NCBI RefSeq assembly: GCF_042652185.1
Contig: NZ_JBHSIX010000021.1
DNA length: 64,000 bases
DNA from: Actinacidiphila fildesensis
GTDB taxonomy: Bacteria > Actinomycetota > Actinomycetes > Streptomycetales > Streptomycetaceae
Reading direction: 5' to 3' (one strand)
Shown here: positions 43,071 to 51,962 of the stretch, in pieces
Layout of the letters: each line of letters opens with the position of its first letter
How positions within the stretch are numbered: the first letter of the stretch is position 1
Made by a program: the position numbers and the translations under genes
The notes under the pieces: model-generated
The model's input: the letters and a program-made list of their open reading frames with translations, nothing else
Databases searched by the model: none
What the model was told of the DNA's origin: nothing

Positions 43071-44324
43071 CTAGCGGGATTCGGTCGGGGCGCCGTCCAG
43101 CGCGTCGGCCGCCTCGACCTCTTCCCGCGTGATGCCCAGCAGGTACAGGACGGTGTCCAGGAACGGCACGTTGACCGCGGTGTCGGCGGCCTGCCGGACG
43201 ACCGGCTTCGCGTTGAACGCCACGCCGAGCCCCGCCGCGTTCAGCATGTCGAGGTCGTTCGCCCCGTCACCGATCGCTACGGTCTGGCTCAGCGGCACCC
43301 CGGCCTGTTCCGCGAAGCTCCGCAGCAGCCGCGCCTTGCCGGCCCGGTCCACGATCGGTCCTGTCACCCGGCCGGTGAACTTCCCGTCCACCACCTCCAG
43401 GGTGTTCGCGGCCGCGAAGTCCAGCCCCAGCCGCTCCTTGAGGTCGTCGGTGACCTGGGTGAAGCCGCCCGAGACGATCCCCACCTGGTAGCCGAGCCGC
43501 TTGAGCGTGCGGATCAGGGTCCGGGCGCCCTTGGTGAGCCGGACCTCGGCGCGGACCTTGTCCACCACCGACGCGTCCAGCCCGGCCAGCAGCGCGACCC
43601 GGGCGTGCAGCGACTGCTCGAAGTCCAGTTCGCCGCGCATCGCGGCGGCGGTGACCTCGGCGACCTCCGCCTCGCACCCGGCGTGCGCGGCGAAGAGCTC
43701 GATCACCTCGTCCTGGATGACGGTGGAGTCCACATCCATCACCACCAGCCGCTGGGCCCGGCGCTGCAGCCCGGCCGGGACCACCGCCACATCCACCCCG
43801 CGCGCGGCGGCCTCCGTCGCCAGCGCGGAGCGCAGCGCCAGCGGATCGGCACCCGAGACGGCGAACTCGACCGCCGTCACCGGGTACTTCGCGAGCCGGA
43901 AGATCCGGTCGATGTTGCCGCCGGTGGCGGTGATGCAAGCCGCTATGGCGGCTGTCGACTCGGCGGTCAGCGGGTGGCCCAGGACCGTCACATGGGAACG
44001 TCCCTCACCGCGCGGCCGGTTGTCACCGATACCGGAGATGATCTCGGCCTGCATCTTGATCGACTCGGACCAGCTGTGCACGGTGGACCGCAGCTCGCCC
44101 TCGGCGCCGGGCGCGGTCGGCGCGGTCACCAGCGCGCACAGCACCATCCGGCCCCGCGTGACGACCTGTTCGATGTCGACGACGTCCACGCCGAACGCGG
44201 CGAGGGTGTCGAAAAGTCCGGCGGTGATGCCTGGGCGGTCCTTGCCGAAGATCTTGACGAGGAGGGTGGGCGCGTCCGCGGAGGGAACGGCGGCGACAGG
44301 GATGGGCTGCGTGGCGTCGTTCAT
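43071..44324 (-). CDS. serB: Phosphoserine phosphatase SerB
   Basis: Last enzyme of serine synthesis, 417 residues, longer than the catalytic domain alone because two ACT-like domains form the first 185 residues (LLVKIFGKDRPGITAGLFD and HVTVLGHPLTAESTAAIA). These may bind serine and give feedback control, as in mycobacterial SerB2. The HAD domain has VVMDVDSTVIQ (D197 nucleophile, D199 acid), IVSGGFTQV and AIGDGANDLDML. It ends with a Glu/Asp-rich tail. The ATG at 44324 opens MNDATQPIPV. No serine-pathway neighbour is nearby. Confidence 0.94.
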   Translation of the reverse strand: MNDATQPIPVAAVPSADAPTLLVKIFGKDRPGITAGLFDTLAAFGVDVVDIEQVVTRGRMVLCALVTAPTAPGAEGELRSTVHSWSESIKMQAEIISGIGDNRPRGEGRSHVTVLGHPLTAESTAAIAACITATGGNIDRIFRLAKYPVTAVEFAVSGADPLALRSALATEAAARGVDVAVVPAGLQRRAQRLVVMDVDSTVIQDEVIELFAAHAGCEAEVAEVTAAAMRGELDFEQSLHARVALLAGLDASVVDKVRAEVRLTKGARTLIRTLKRLGYQVGIVSGGFTQVTDDLKERLGLDFAAANTLEVVDGKFTGRVTGPIVDRAGKARLLRSFAEQAGVPLSQTVAIGDGANDLDMLNAAGLGVAFNAKPVVRQAADTAVNVPFLDTVLYLLGITREEVEAADALDGAPTESR

Positions 44325-44436
44325 GGTGGGACCACCGTATCCGGCGGCCTCAAGGACGCGACGAGCCGTCCCGCGTGGCGGACACCCATCCGGACCCGCG
44401 AAGGCGGAATCCGCCCCGAATGCCCGCCGGCACCCC

Positions 44437-46083
44437 TTACTGCCTGCGGGGCGCTCCCGGCGGGGGCGGTGGTTCGCCCGGCGGGTCGGGCCATTTGTCG
44501 GTGCGGCCGCCGCCACGCGAGCGGCGCGGCAGCGGCGGGGGCAGCGGGGCGCCGGCCATCGTCTGGGTCGCGTGCGGCGAGTCGTTGCCGGCGCTTCCGG
44601 CGGGATCCGCCGGCTGCTTGTACGGGTTCGGCCCGGCCTCCTCGGGGTGGTACGCCGGACTGGGAACGTAGGGACCCGGCTCGTAGGCGATGACCGGGTA
44701 CGTCCGCGCGGAATCGCCGGAAGTGCTCCCCGGCGCCGGGCCGAGCGCCAGCGGCGCGGCCTGCCGCCCGGCGGCGCCGGTCGCCAGCGCCAGCAGCGCG
44801 CCCACGCCGCCCGCACCCGCGCCCCAGGCGGCGCCCAGCAGCAGCGCCGGCGGAACGCTGCCGTGCAGCTCGATCCCGGCCCCGACGGCGTCGAAGCCGA
44901 AGACCGACAGGTTCGCGTTCACCGAGACCCCGGTCAGCCACACCAGCAGCGGGAGCGCGACGGCCGACGCGACCCCCAGCCGCAGCGCGCAGCGCCCCGC
45001 GTATCCGGCGCGCGACCCGGTCCCGAGCGGGGTGCGGGTCGCGGTGAGGGCCCCGGCGGTCAGCATCATCAGCGCCACCGCGACCGGCAGCAGCCAGACC
45101 CGGTCGTCCAGCTCGGCGAGCCGGCCGAGCGTGATGGGCTCCTTGACCCCGTTGCTCAGCAAGCGGTCGAGGGGATCGGGCAGCACCTTCGCGAGCTCCC
45201 CGGTCGCGACGCCCTTCCACTGGACGAACAGGCCCAGCGGCAGCGCCAGCCAGACCCCGTTGGGCGCGCCGAGGAGCGCGGCGCCCATGATCCGGCCCGG
45301 CTCGTCGCCGGTGACCGCCGCGTACCCGGCGGCGGCGAACCCCGCCACCACGGCGAGCACCAGAACGCCGCACAGCGCGGAGACGGCGGGCCGCACCACC
45401 CGGTGCACACCCTGCCAGCCCGGCGGCAACGGCGTACGGCGCGAGGCGAGCAGCGCGATCAGCAGTACCAACAGCACCCACACCAGGCCGCGCAGCAGGG
45501 TGGGCACGGTGTCGACATGGAAGCCGACCGACGTCTTGGACTTGATCAGACCCTGCAGGCCGTCGGAGAGTCCGCCGCCCCCGATGTCCCCGATACCGGG
45601 CAGCTTGTCCAGGATGCCGCCGGCCTGGGGGGCGCCGAGCGAGGCGCCGTCGATGGCGATGGTGTCCTGGCCGGCCCAGGCGAGTCCGCCGAGTACCGCG
45701 GTGAAGAACACCGCGACCGCGATCACCCGGGCGGCCAGCTCACCGGCGGAGACGACCGTCCCGGCCTTGCGTAACGACCGCAGGAAGACCCACACCAGCA
45801 GCAACGCGCCCACCAGGGCGACGCCCAACGGCATGACGCCGACGGCGCCCTGGGTCCCGGCGCTGTCCATCCCGAACACGGCGACGTCGCCCGACGGTCG
45901 GACCCGGCCGCCCGCGGCCATCGCGACCACCGCGGCCGTCATCGGTCCGAGTGAACCCGCGGTGTCCGCCCCGAGCAGATGCAGACCGAGCGCGGCGGTG
46001 CCCGTCATGGCCAGAAACGCCCAACTCACGGACGCGATGGCGGAGAGCAGTACGCTCACCCAGGGCGTGGTCCTAGCGGTCAT
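44437..46083 (-). CDS. Streptophobe family membrane protein
   Basis: Integral membrane protein of 548 residues with about ten helices in the first 430 residues, for example WVSVLLSAIASVSWAFLAM and GVMPLGVALVGALLLVWVFL, and a Pro/Gly-rich cytosolic tail of about 120 residues (PPPLPRRSRGGGRTDK). The pattern matches the streptomycete family called streptophobe, whose function is unknown. It is divergent from the FHA-ABC fusion gene across about 200 bp, and the two may act together at the membrane. The ATG at 46083 precedes MTARTTPWVSV; an upstream in-frame extension is Arg-rich and unlikely. Confidence 0.85.
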   Translation of the reverse strand: MTARTTPWVSVLLSAIASVSWAFLAMTGTAALGLHLLGADTAGSLGPMTAAVVAMAAGGRVRPSGDVAVFGMDSAGTQGAVGVMPLGVALVGALLLVWVFLRSLRKAGTVVSAGELAARVIAVAVFFTAVLGGLAWAGQDTIAIDGASLGAPQAGGILDKLPGIGDIGGGGLSDGLQGLIKSKTSVGFHVDTVPTLLRGLVWVLLVLLIALLASRRTPLPPGWQGVHRVVRPAVSALCGVLVLAVVAGFAAAGYAAVTGDEPGRIMGAALLGAPNGVWLALPLGLFVQWKGVATGELAKVLPDPLDRLLSNGVKEPITLGRLAELDDRVWLLPVAVALMMLTAGALTATRTPLGTGSRAGYAGRCALRLGVASAVALPLLVWLTGVSVNANLSVFGFDAVGAGIELHGSVPPALLLGAAWGAGAGGVGALLALATGAAGRQAAPLALGPAPGSTSGDSARTYPVIAYEPGPYVPSPAYHPEEAGPNPYKQPADPAGSAGNDSPHATQTMAGAPLPPPLPRRSRGGGRTDKWPDPPGEPPPPPGAPRRQ

Positions 46084-46282
46084 CCCGGCCCCCCGAGGTC
46101 GTTTCCTTGGGCGGTTACTACTCTCCGGTGGCATTTGGGCGCAGTCAACGCTGCCGGCGGGCGTACTTATCGGAGGGCGGGTTCCGGTTCGGCTGCCGGG
46201 CCTGAAATAGTTCCTCCCGATGTTCGCAATCCCTAGACTCCCCGCATGGGGAAATACCGGGGGACAACTTTTGGGGCTTGGG

Positions 46283-48796
46283 GTGCCTGAACTCGTACTC
46301 GAATTGAACGGTCAAACCTGGACGCTCGACCCATCCAGGTCGTACAGCCTCGGGCGGGATCCGCAGGGAGACATGGTGTTCGACGACGCCAGAGTCTCCT
46401 GGCGGCATGCCACCATCCGCTGGGGCGAACGCAGTTGGATCGTCGAGGATCTCGGCAGCACCAACGGCACCTATGTCCAGGGCCAGCGCATCCACCAGAT
46501 GGAGGTCGGACCGGGCTCCGCCGTGAACCTCGGCAACGCGACCGACGGCCCCCGTCTCAACTTCAGCGGCGGCCAGCAGGTCAGCGCCGATCTCTACAGT
46601 GCGGAGACGTCGCTGGCGCAGCCGCACCAGGCACCTGCCGCACGGCAGGCCCCGCCGGTGCAGCAGCCGCACCGGCCGCCCGTCCAGCCGCAGCAGCCGC
46701 AGCAGGGTGGCTGGAACCAGCAGCCGCCGGCGCAGGTTCCGCAGCAGCAGGGCTGGCCGCAGCAGCCGCAGCAACCGCAGGGCGGGCAGCAGCACCGCAG
46801 CCCGACCACGATGCACCACTTCTCGATCAACCAGGTCACGAAGATCGGCCGTGCGCTGGAGAACGACCTGGTCGTCTCCGACCTCCAGGTCTCCCGGTTC
46901 CACGCCGAGTTCAAGGCGCACCCGGACGGCCGCTTCGAGATCGTCGACCTGGGCAGCCACAACGGCACCTACGTCAACGGCCAGGCGATCCAGCGCCATC
47001 TGCTGGGCCCGAACGACATCGTCGGCGTCGGCCACTCGACCTTCCGACTGGCCGGCGACCGGCTCGAGGAGTTCGTCGACACCGGTGAGGTCTCCTTCTC
47101 GGCCCGGCGGCTGACCGTCACGGTCCCGCAGGGCAACACCACGAAGACGATCCTCAAGGACGTCTCCTTCGGTGTCCCGGAGAAGTCGCTGATCGGGGTG
47201 ATCGGCCCGTCCGGTTCCGGCAAGTCCACGCTGCTGCGTGCGCTGACCGGCTACCGCCCGGCCGACCAGGGCGAGGTGCTGTACGACAACCGAAACCTGT
47301 ACAAGCAGTTCGCCGAGCTGCGCCAGCGCATCGGTCTGGTCCCGCAGGACGACATCCTGCACAAGGAGCTGACGGTCCGCAAAGCACTGCGGTACGCGGC
47401 CAAGCTCCGGTTCCCCGGTGACACCGCGACCGACGAGCGCAACCACCGGATCCAGGAGGTCCTGCAGGAGCTCAAGCTCGACATCCACGCGGACAAGCGC
47501 ATCACCTCCCTCTCGGGCGGTCAGCGCAAGCGGGTCTCCGTCGCGCTGGAGCTGCTCACCAAGCCGTCGCTGATCTTCCTGGACGAGCCGACCTCCGGCC
47601 TCGACCCGGGTATGGACCGCGACGTCATGAAGCTGCTGCGCGGTCTGGCCGACGACGGCCGCACCGTCCTGGTGGTCACCCACTCGGTGGCCGAGCTGGC
47701 GCTGTGCGACAAGCTGCTGGTGATGGCGCCGGGCGGCTCGGTCGCCTACTTCGGCCCGCCGGAGGAAGCGCTCAACTTCTTCGGTTACGAGACCTGGGCC
47801 GATGTCTTCTCGGCGTTTGAGAACTACCGCGACTACGACTGGTCGGGCCGTTGGCACGGCTCGCAGCACTACCAGATGTACGCGGCCGACCTGGACGCCG
47901 CCCCGCAGGCCGCGGCGGTCGTCCCGCAGCTGGCCACCCGGCCGCCGAAGCCGCAGAGCTGGGGTTCCCAGCTGTTCACGCTGGTACGCCGCTATCTGTC
48001 GGTGATCGCTTCCGACCGCGGCTTCATCGGGCTGATGTTCATCCTGCCCGCGGTGCTGGGTGTGGTCAGCGTCGTCATCCCGGCCGACAGCGGTCTGGGC
48101 CCGGGTCCGCTCAAGGCCCACCTGGTCAACAAGGACGCGGGCACGATCCTGCTGATCCTCGCGGTGGGCGCCTGCTTCTCGGGCGCCGCCAACTCGGTAC
48201 GAGAACTGATCAAGGAACGGGTGATCTACGAACGGGAACGGGCCACCGGCCTCTCCCGCTCCGCGTACCTGATGTCCAAGGTCATCGTGCTGGGTCTGAT
48301 CACGGCCCTGCAGGGCGTCATCATCTGCGGCATCGGCTTCGCGCCGCGGGCCATGCCCACCGAGGGCGTGATCTTCAAGAGCTCACCGGCGATCGAGATG
48401 ACGCTGGCCGTCATCGCGCTCGGCTTCACCTCGATGATGTTCGGCCTGATCATCTCGGCCCTGGTGAAGACCGCCGAGAAGACCATGCCGCTGCTGGTGA
48501 TGTTCGCGATCGTCCAGGTCGTCTTCACCGGGGTGCTGTTCCAGCTCTACGACTCGATCGGCGTGGAGCAGTTCGCCTGGCTGATGCCGGCCCGCTGGGC
48601 CGTCTCGGCCCTGGGCACCACCGCCCAGCTGAACGTCCTCATGCCGTGGGACGCGGCCAACCCGGACCAGCTCTGGGAGCACACCGCGGCCCAGTGGATC
48701 GTCGACATGGGCGTGCTGGTCGTGCTCGGTGTCATCTGCGGTGTCGTGGTCGCGCGGCTGCTGCGCCGCCACGAGCCGGAGGTCATGCGCAAGTAG
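46283..48796 (+). CDS. FHA-FHA-ABC transporter fusion protein
   Basis: Protein of 837 residues with five parts: FHA domain one (about 1-95, SLGRDPQGDMV, SWRHATI, DLGSTNGTY), a Gln/Pro linker (about 115-170), FHA domain two (about 185-270, KIGRALENDLVVSD, VSRFHAEF, DLGSHNGTY), an ABC ATPase (GPSGSGKSTLLRAL, LSGGQRKRVSVALELL, LIFLDEPTSGLDPG) and an ABC2-type membrane domain with six helices. FHA domains bind phosphothreonine, so activity is probably tied to a Ser/Thr kinase. The GTG at 46283 (VPELVLELNG) is preferred to an ATG 21 codons earlier that lacks a ribosome site. The cargo is unknown. A strong hairpin follows. Confidence 0.93.
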   Translation: MPELVLELNGQTWTLDPSRSYSLGRDPQGDMVFDDARVSWRHATIRWGERSWIVEDLGSTNGTYVQGQRIHQMEVGPGSAVNLGNATDGPRLNFSGGQQVSADLYSAETSLAQPHQAPAARQAPPVQQPHRPPVQPQQPQQGGWNQQPPAQVPQQQGWPQQPQQPQGGQQHRSPTTMHHFSINQVTKIGRALENDLVVSDLQVSRFHAEFKAHPDGRFEIVDLGSHNGTYVNGQAIQRHLLGPNDIVGVGHSTFRLAGDRLEEFVDTGEVSFSARRLTVTVPQGNTTKTILKDVSFGVPEKSLIGVIGPSGSGKSTLLRALTGYRPADQGEVLYDNRNLYKQFAELRQRIGLVPQDDILHKELTVRKALRYAAKLRFPGDTATDERNHRIQEVLQELKLDIHADKRITSLSGGQRKRVSVALELLTKPSLIFLDEPTSGLDPGMDRDVMKLLRGLADDGRTVLVVTHSVAELALCDKLLVMAPGGSVAYFGPPEEALNFFGYETWADVFSAFENYRDYDWSGRWHGSQHYQMYAADLDAAPQAAAVVPQLATRPPKPQSWGSQLFTLVRRYLSVIASDRGFIGLMFILPAVLGVVSVVIPADSGLGPGPLKAHLVNKDAGTILLILAVGACFSGAANSVRELIKERVIYERERATGLSRSAYLMSKVIVLGLITALQGVIICGIGFAPRAMPTEGVIFKSSPAIEMTLAVIALGFTSMMFGLIISALVKTAEKTMPLLVMFAIVQVVFTGVLFQLYDSIGVEQFAWLMPARWAVSALGTTAQLNVLMPWDAANPDQLWEHTAAQWIVDMGVLVVLGVICGVVVARLLRRHEPEVMRK
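46612..46806 (+). repeat. Gln/Pro-coding low-complexity linker in the FHA-ABC gene
   Basis: CAG/CCG-rich codons encode runs such as QPQQPQQ and VPQQQG between the two FHA domains. The base pattern is quasi-periodic and prone to length change. Confidence 0.7.
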
Positions 48797-48812
48797 CGCG
48801 CGGGACCGACAA

Positions 48813-48858
48813 CGCCGAAGGGCGGCCGTACCCCTGGGGGTGCGGCCGCCCTTCGGCG
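48813..48858. terminator. 21-bp hairpin between convergent FHA-ABC and SLT genes
   Basis: CGCCGAAGGGCGGCCG on the left and its complement on the right (48813-48833, 48838-48858) pair with a single G-U position. It serves both genes. Confidence 0.8.
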
Positions 48859-48872
48859 TGGTGGACCGGTGC

Positions 48873-49661
48873 TCAGTAGGCCGAGTCGACGTTGTCGATC
48901 GAGCCGTAGTTCGCGGCCGCGTAGTTGCACGCGGCGGTGATGTTGGCGACCGGGTCGTAGATGTCCATGGAGGTACCGGACACGTGGTACGCCTGGAACG
49001 TCGGGTCGATGACCTGCAGCAGGCCCTTGGACGGTATGCCGGCGGCGGCGTTGGAGTCCGTCAGGTTGATGGCCTGCGGGTTCCCGGACGACTCGCGCAT
49101 GATGTTGCGGTAGATGCCGTCGTAGCTGCCCGGGATGTTGTGGGCGGCCATGACCGACAGCGACTCCTTGATCCAGCCGTCGAGGTCGTTCGAGTACGAG
49201 ACGGCGGCCGGGGCCGGAGCCTTGGTCGCGGGCTTCGGCTTGGCGGCGAGGGCCTTGCGCTCCTTGGAGCGATTCGCGGCCTGCTCCGCCTTCTTGCGCT
49301 TGGCGGCCTCGTCAGCGGTCTTCTTCTTGGCGGCCTCGTCAGCGGCCTTCTTCTTGGCGGCCTCGTCGGCCGCCTTCTTCTTCGCGGCCGCGGCGGCCGT
49401 GTCGGCCGCCTTCTTCTTGGCCGCGGCCTCGGCTGCGGCGTGCTGCGAAGCGGCGCCGGCCTGGTCGGTAATGCTCTGCGGTCCGGCGGTGCTGACCACA
49501 GCGATGTTGGAGGGCTCGCCGGCGGCGAGGGCCGTTCCGTCGGATCCCTGGACACCAGCGGTGATGGCCAGAACCGTCAGAGCGGCGGTTGCGGTGCCTG
49601 CTACGGCGAACGAATGCACCTTGTTCAGGCGGCCGAGCTTCGGGAGCGTCGGGAGCTGCAT
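48873..49661 (-). CDS. Transglycosylase SLT domain-containing secreted protein
   Basis: Predicted cell-wall lytic enzyme of 262 residues. A signal segment (about 20-40, SFAVAGTATAALTVLAITAG) is followed by a long Ala/Lys coiled-coil made of KKKAADEAA repeats (about residues 75-125), then the C-terminal lysozyme-like domain with catalytic Glu in IMRESSGNP, and SKGLLQVIDPTFQAYHV. The enzyme should cleave peptidoglycan glycan strands. The ATG at 49661 opens MQLPTLPKLGR after GAAGAGG. A 315-bp gap lies upstream, so it is transcribed on its own. Confidence 0.9.
   Translation of the reverse strand: MQLPTLPKLGRLNKVHSFAVAGTATAALTVLAITAGVQGSDGTALAAGEPSNIAVVSTAGPQSITDQAGAASQHAAAEAAAKKKAADTAAAAAKKKAADEAAKKKAADEAAKKKTADEAAKRKKAEQAANRSKERKALAAKPKPATKAPAPAAVSYSNDLDGWIKESLSVMAAHNIPGSYDGIYRNIMRESSGNPQAINLTDSNAAAGIPSKGLLQVIDPTFQAYHVSGTSMDIYDPVANITAACNYAAANYGSIDNVDSAY
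49300..49436 (-). repeat. 27-bp imperfect tandem repeats in the SLT gene
   Basis: Units coding KKKAADEAA recur four to five times; on the plus strand the block TTCTTCTTGGCGGCCTC appears repeatedly. They produce a charged helical spacer between signal peptide and catalytic domain. Confidence 0.8.
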
Positions 49662-49976
49662 GGGGGAGTTACCTCTTCCGATTGCGGACTCCGGCATTGA
49701 TAGCTGGGTAAAAACCGCAGGGCAAAGAGGTCGATTACTAACGAAAGTCGTAGTTGCGGGTGGAACGGCAGGGCGTGTTTACGGGCCCCTTACGCGCCGT
49801 GGGCACCCTCCGGGTCCACTACCCGGCTTCGTAAGTGACGTACGTCCTATCGGGCAGGTCACACGGCACCACCCCCGCCATCGACGGATCGTCATGACGG
49901 GGGTGCGCACGGTGACGGCTTTTCAGGGGTCCTCGAAGCGTGCCCGGGAACGGCGCCGGAAGCACCCCCGAAACGC
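49662..49976. other. 315-bp intergenic region upstream of the SLT gene
   Basis: It contains a hairpin behind the queA-like gene (49870-49905) and the presumed promoter and 5' leader of the SLT gene. I looked for the c-di-AMP riboswitch common before streptomycete cell-wall hydrolase genes and did not recognise its conserved blocks. No gene is seen. Confidence 0.5.
49870..49905 (-). terminator. Hairpin after the QueA homologue
   Basis: CACCCCCG (49870-49877) pairs with CGGGGGTG (49898-49905), with partial extension CAT/ATG inside. It lies about 70 bp downstream of the leftward gene. Confidence 0.5.
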
Positions 49977-51047
49977 CTACGGGAGCAGCAGGTTCACGTC
50001 GCCGAACTCGTGCCACAGATAGCCGCCGCGCACGGCTTCCGCGTAGACCCGCTCCAGCAGGGGAGCGCCCGCCACCGCCTCCAGCATCAGCAGATGGGAG
50101 GCCGCCGGCTCGTGCAGCCCGGTCAGCAGCCCGTCCACGGCGTGTACCCCGTGTTCCGGGGTCAACACCAGATCCGTCCAGCCGCGCGCGGCACGGACCG
50201 TGCCCCGGCCGTCCGCCGCCGACTCCAGCGCCCGTACGGCCGTCGTACCGACCGCCACGACCCGGCCCCCACCGCTGCGGGCGGCGTTCACCTGCCCCGC
50301 GGTGCTCGGCGACACCTCGAACCACTCCGGGTACGGCGGCTCATGCGTCTCGGCCGAGGAGACCCCGGTGTGCAGGACGATCGGTGCGATCTGCACACCC
50401 CTGCTGACCAGGGATGTCACGATCCCGGTGGTGAACGGCCGGCCGGCGCTCGTCATCTCCGCCGAGCCGAGACCGTCGGGGGACGGCACCGAGAACACCG
50501 TCTGATACTCGGCGAGCGGCTGGTCCCGCTCGGTGTAGCCGTACCGGATCGGCCGCCCGTGACCGTGCAGATAGCCGGCGGTGTCCGCCATCGACGGCCG
50601 GGCCAGCCACAGCCGGTCCCCGCGCGGCGACAGCGGCTCCTCCAGCACCAGCCGTTCGCCGTCCGGCAGCTCCACGACCGCCCCGGCCGGTCCGCCGGCC
50701 CGCGGCACGGTCGTGCCGCGCCCGTCGGGCGTCCTGACCTCCACGGCCCAGTGTCCCCCAACCTCCGGCCGGGGGTGCCCCCAGTCCTGGCGGGTCGAGA
50801 AGTGCACGGTCACCGGTTCCAGGCCGAGCCGCCCGCCGACCGCCGCGGGCAGCGTCCGCGAGGTGTTCACCACCAGGACGTCACCCGCCCGCAGCAACCC
50901 CGGAAGCTCCCGGAAGGCGTGGTGCGACACCTCGCCCGCCGCCGCCCGCCCGACCAGCAGCCGTACGCCGTCCCGCTGCCCGGCCGGCGCCCGCGCCGAC
51001 AGCTCGGGCGGTACCCGCAACCCCCGCAGGCCCTCCATCGTGGTCAC
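49977..51047 (-). CDS. S-adenosylmethionine:tRNA ribosyltransferase-isomerase homologue (QueA-like)
   Basis: Protein of 356 residues, the normal QueA length. Family segments visible are GDVLVVNTSRTLPAAVGGRL, SLVSRGVQIAPIVLHTGVS and VVAVGTTAVRALES. QueA makes epoxyqueuosine in tRNA from preQ1. The otherwise invariant family phrases are partly altered, and it is paired with an SDR instead of tgt or queF, so a changed substrate is possible. The GTG at 51047 overlaps the SDR stop (GTGA), which fixes the start; an ATG at 51038 is an alternative. Confidence 0.85.
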   Translation of the reverse strand: MTTMEGLRGLRVPPELSARAPAGQRDGVRLLVGRAAAGEVSHHAFRELPGLLRAGDVLVVNTSRTLPAAVGGRLGLEPVTVHFSTRQDWGHPRPEVGGHWAVEVRTPDGRGTTVPRAGGPAGAVVELPDGERLVLEEPLSPRGDRLWLARPSMADTAGYLHGHGRPIRYGYTERDQPLAEYQTVFSVPSPDGLGSAEMTSAGRPFTTGIVTSLVSRGVQIAPIVLHTGVSSAETHEPPYPEWFEVSPSTAGQVNAARSGGGRVVAVGTTAVRALESAADGRGTVRAARGWTDLVLTPEHGVHAVDGLLTGLHEPAASHLLMLEAVAGAPLLERVYAEAVRGGYLWHEFGDVNLLLP

Positions 51048-51787
51048 CGTGCTTCCAGCAGCGCCGGAGCGGTGTAGCGCCCGCTGGGCGCCTCCTCGTC
51101 GAGCAGCCGCAGGAAGGCCGGGGCGACGTCCGCCGGCAGCAGCCGGTCCGACGGGTCGTCGTCCGGGACGGCCGCCGTGTACAGCTCGGTCCGCAGATCG
51201 CCCGGATCCACCCACCACACCCGCAGCCCCGGCTCCTCCACGGCCAGCACCGCGGAGAGCTGCTCCAGCGCGGCCTTGCTCGCCCCGTAGCCGCCCCACG
51301 TCGCGTACGCCTCCACGGCCGCGTCGGAGCTGATGTTCAGCACCGCGCCGCCCGCCGCCCGCAGCAGGGGCAGTGCCTCCCGCACCAGCGCCAGCGGCGC
51401 CACCACATTCGTCTCCAGTGCGGCGCGTAGCCCGTCCACCGGAAGCTCCGCCAGGGCCACCAGCGGCTCGGCACCCAGCGCGCTCGCGTTGTTCACCAGC
51501 AGATCGACGCCGCCGAACGCGCGGGCCGCCGCGACGAGCGCGGTCCGGTGGGCGGCGTCGGTGACATCGCCCGGCACGGCCGCCACCCGTCCGGGGCCCT
51601 CCCGCTCCAGCTCCGCCGCCGCCGTCTTCAGCACCCCCTCGGACCGGCCGTCGAGCACCAGGTCCCAGCCACGCCGGGCGAGCGCCCCGGCCAGGGCACG
51701 GCCCAGTCCCCGCGAAGCCCCCGTGATGATCGCTACCGGCATCGCCGGCCCGTCACCCGCCACCACCCTTGCAGTGAAGCGTTTCAC
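51044..51787 (-). CDS. SDR family oxidoreductase coupled to the QueA homologue
   Basis: Dehydrogenase of 247 residues. TGASRGLG (about 23-30), VNNAS, catalytic Ser in NISSDAAVEAY and YGASK are present, so it is an active classical SDR. The GTG at 51787 is chosen because AAGGAGGAGC is directly in front; the ATG at 51742 that starts the fold has no ribosome site. The protein would then have a 15-residue N-terminal extension. Its stop overlaps the QueA-like start, implying a joint function. Substrate unknown. Confidence 0.88.
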   Translation of the reverse strand: MKRFTARVVAGDGPAMPVAIITGASRGLGRALAGALARRGWDLVLDGRSEGVLKTAAAELEREGPGRVAAVPGDVTDAAHRTALVAAARAFGGVDLLVNNASALGAEPLVALAELPVDGLRAALETNVVAPLALVREALPLLRAAGGAVLNISSDAAVEAYATWGGYGASKAALEQLSAVLAVEEPGLRVWWVDPGDLRTELYTAAVPDDDPSDRLLPADVAPAFLRLLDEEAPSGRYTAPALLEAR

Positions 51788-51962
51788 GCTGCTCCTCCTT
51801 GTGGCCTTCCGAGCCGCCGCAGGACCCGTCGTCCAGCGGCTCCCTTCACCGTAGGAACGCCGCCGCGTCCGGCGCCTCGGCCGTCCGCCGCACGTCGGGG
51901 GGCACTTTGCCCTAGGTCCCCGGCCCGATCCGCCGGGGCCGCGGCGCCGGTAGGTTGACGAC

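Noticed and set aside
46220..46282. Earlier ATG start for the FHA-ABC protein
   Set aside because: No ribosome site, and the added 21 residues are not part of the FHA fold; the GTG at 46283 begins the domain.
48873..49661. CRISPR-like array from the 27-bp repeats
   Set aside because: The repeats are contiguous, in frame and code for a coiled coil; there are no spacers.
49662..49976. c-di-AMP riboswitch before the SLT gene
   Set aside because: The gene type and long gap made it likely, but I could not find the conserved blocks of the motif on the minus strand.
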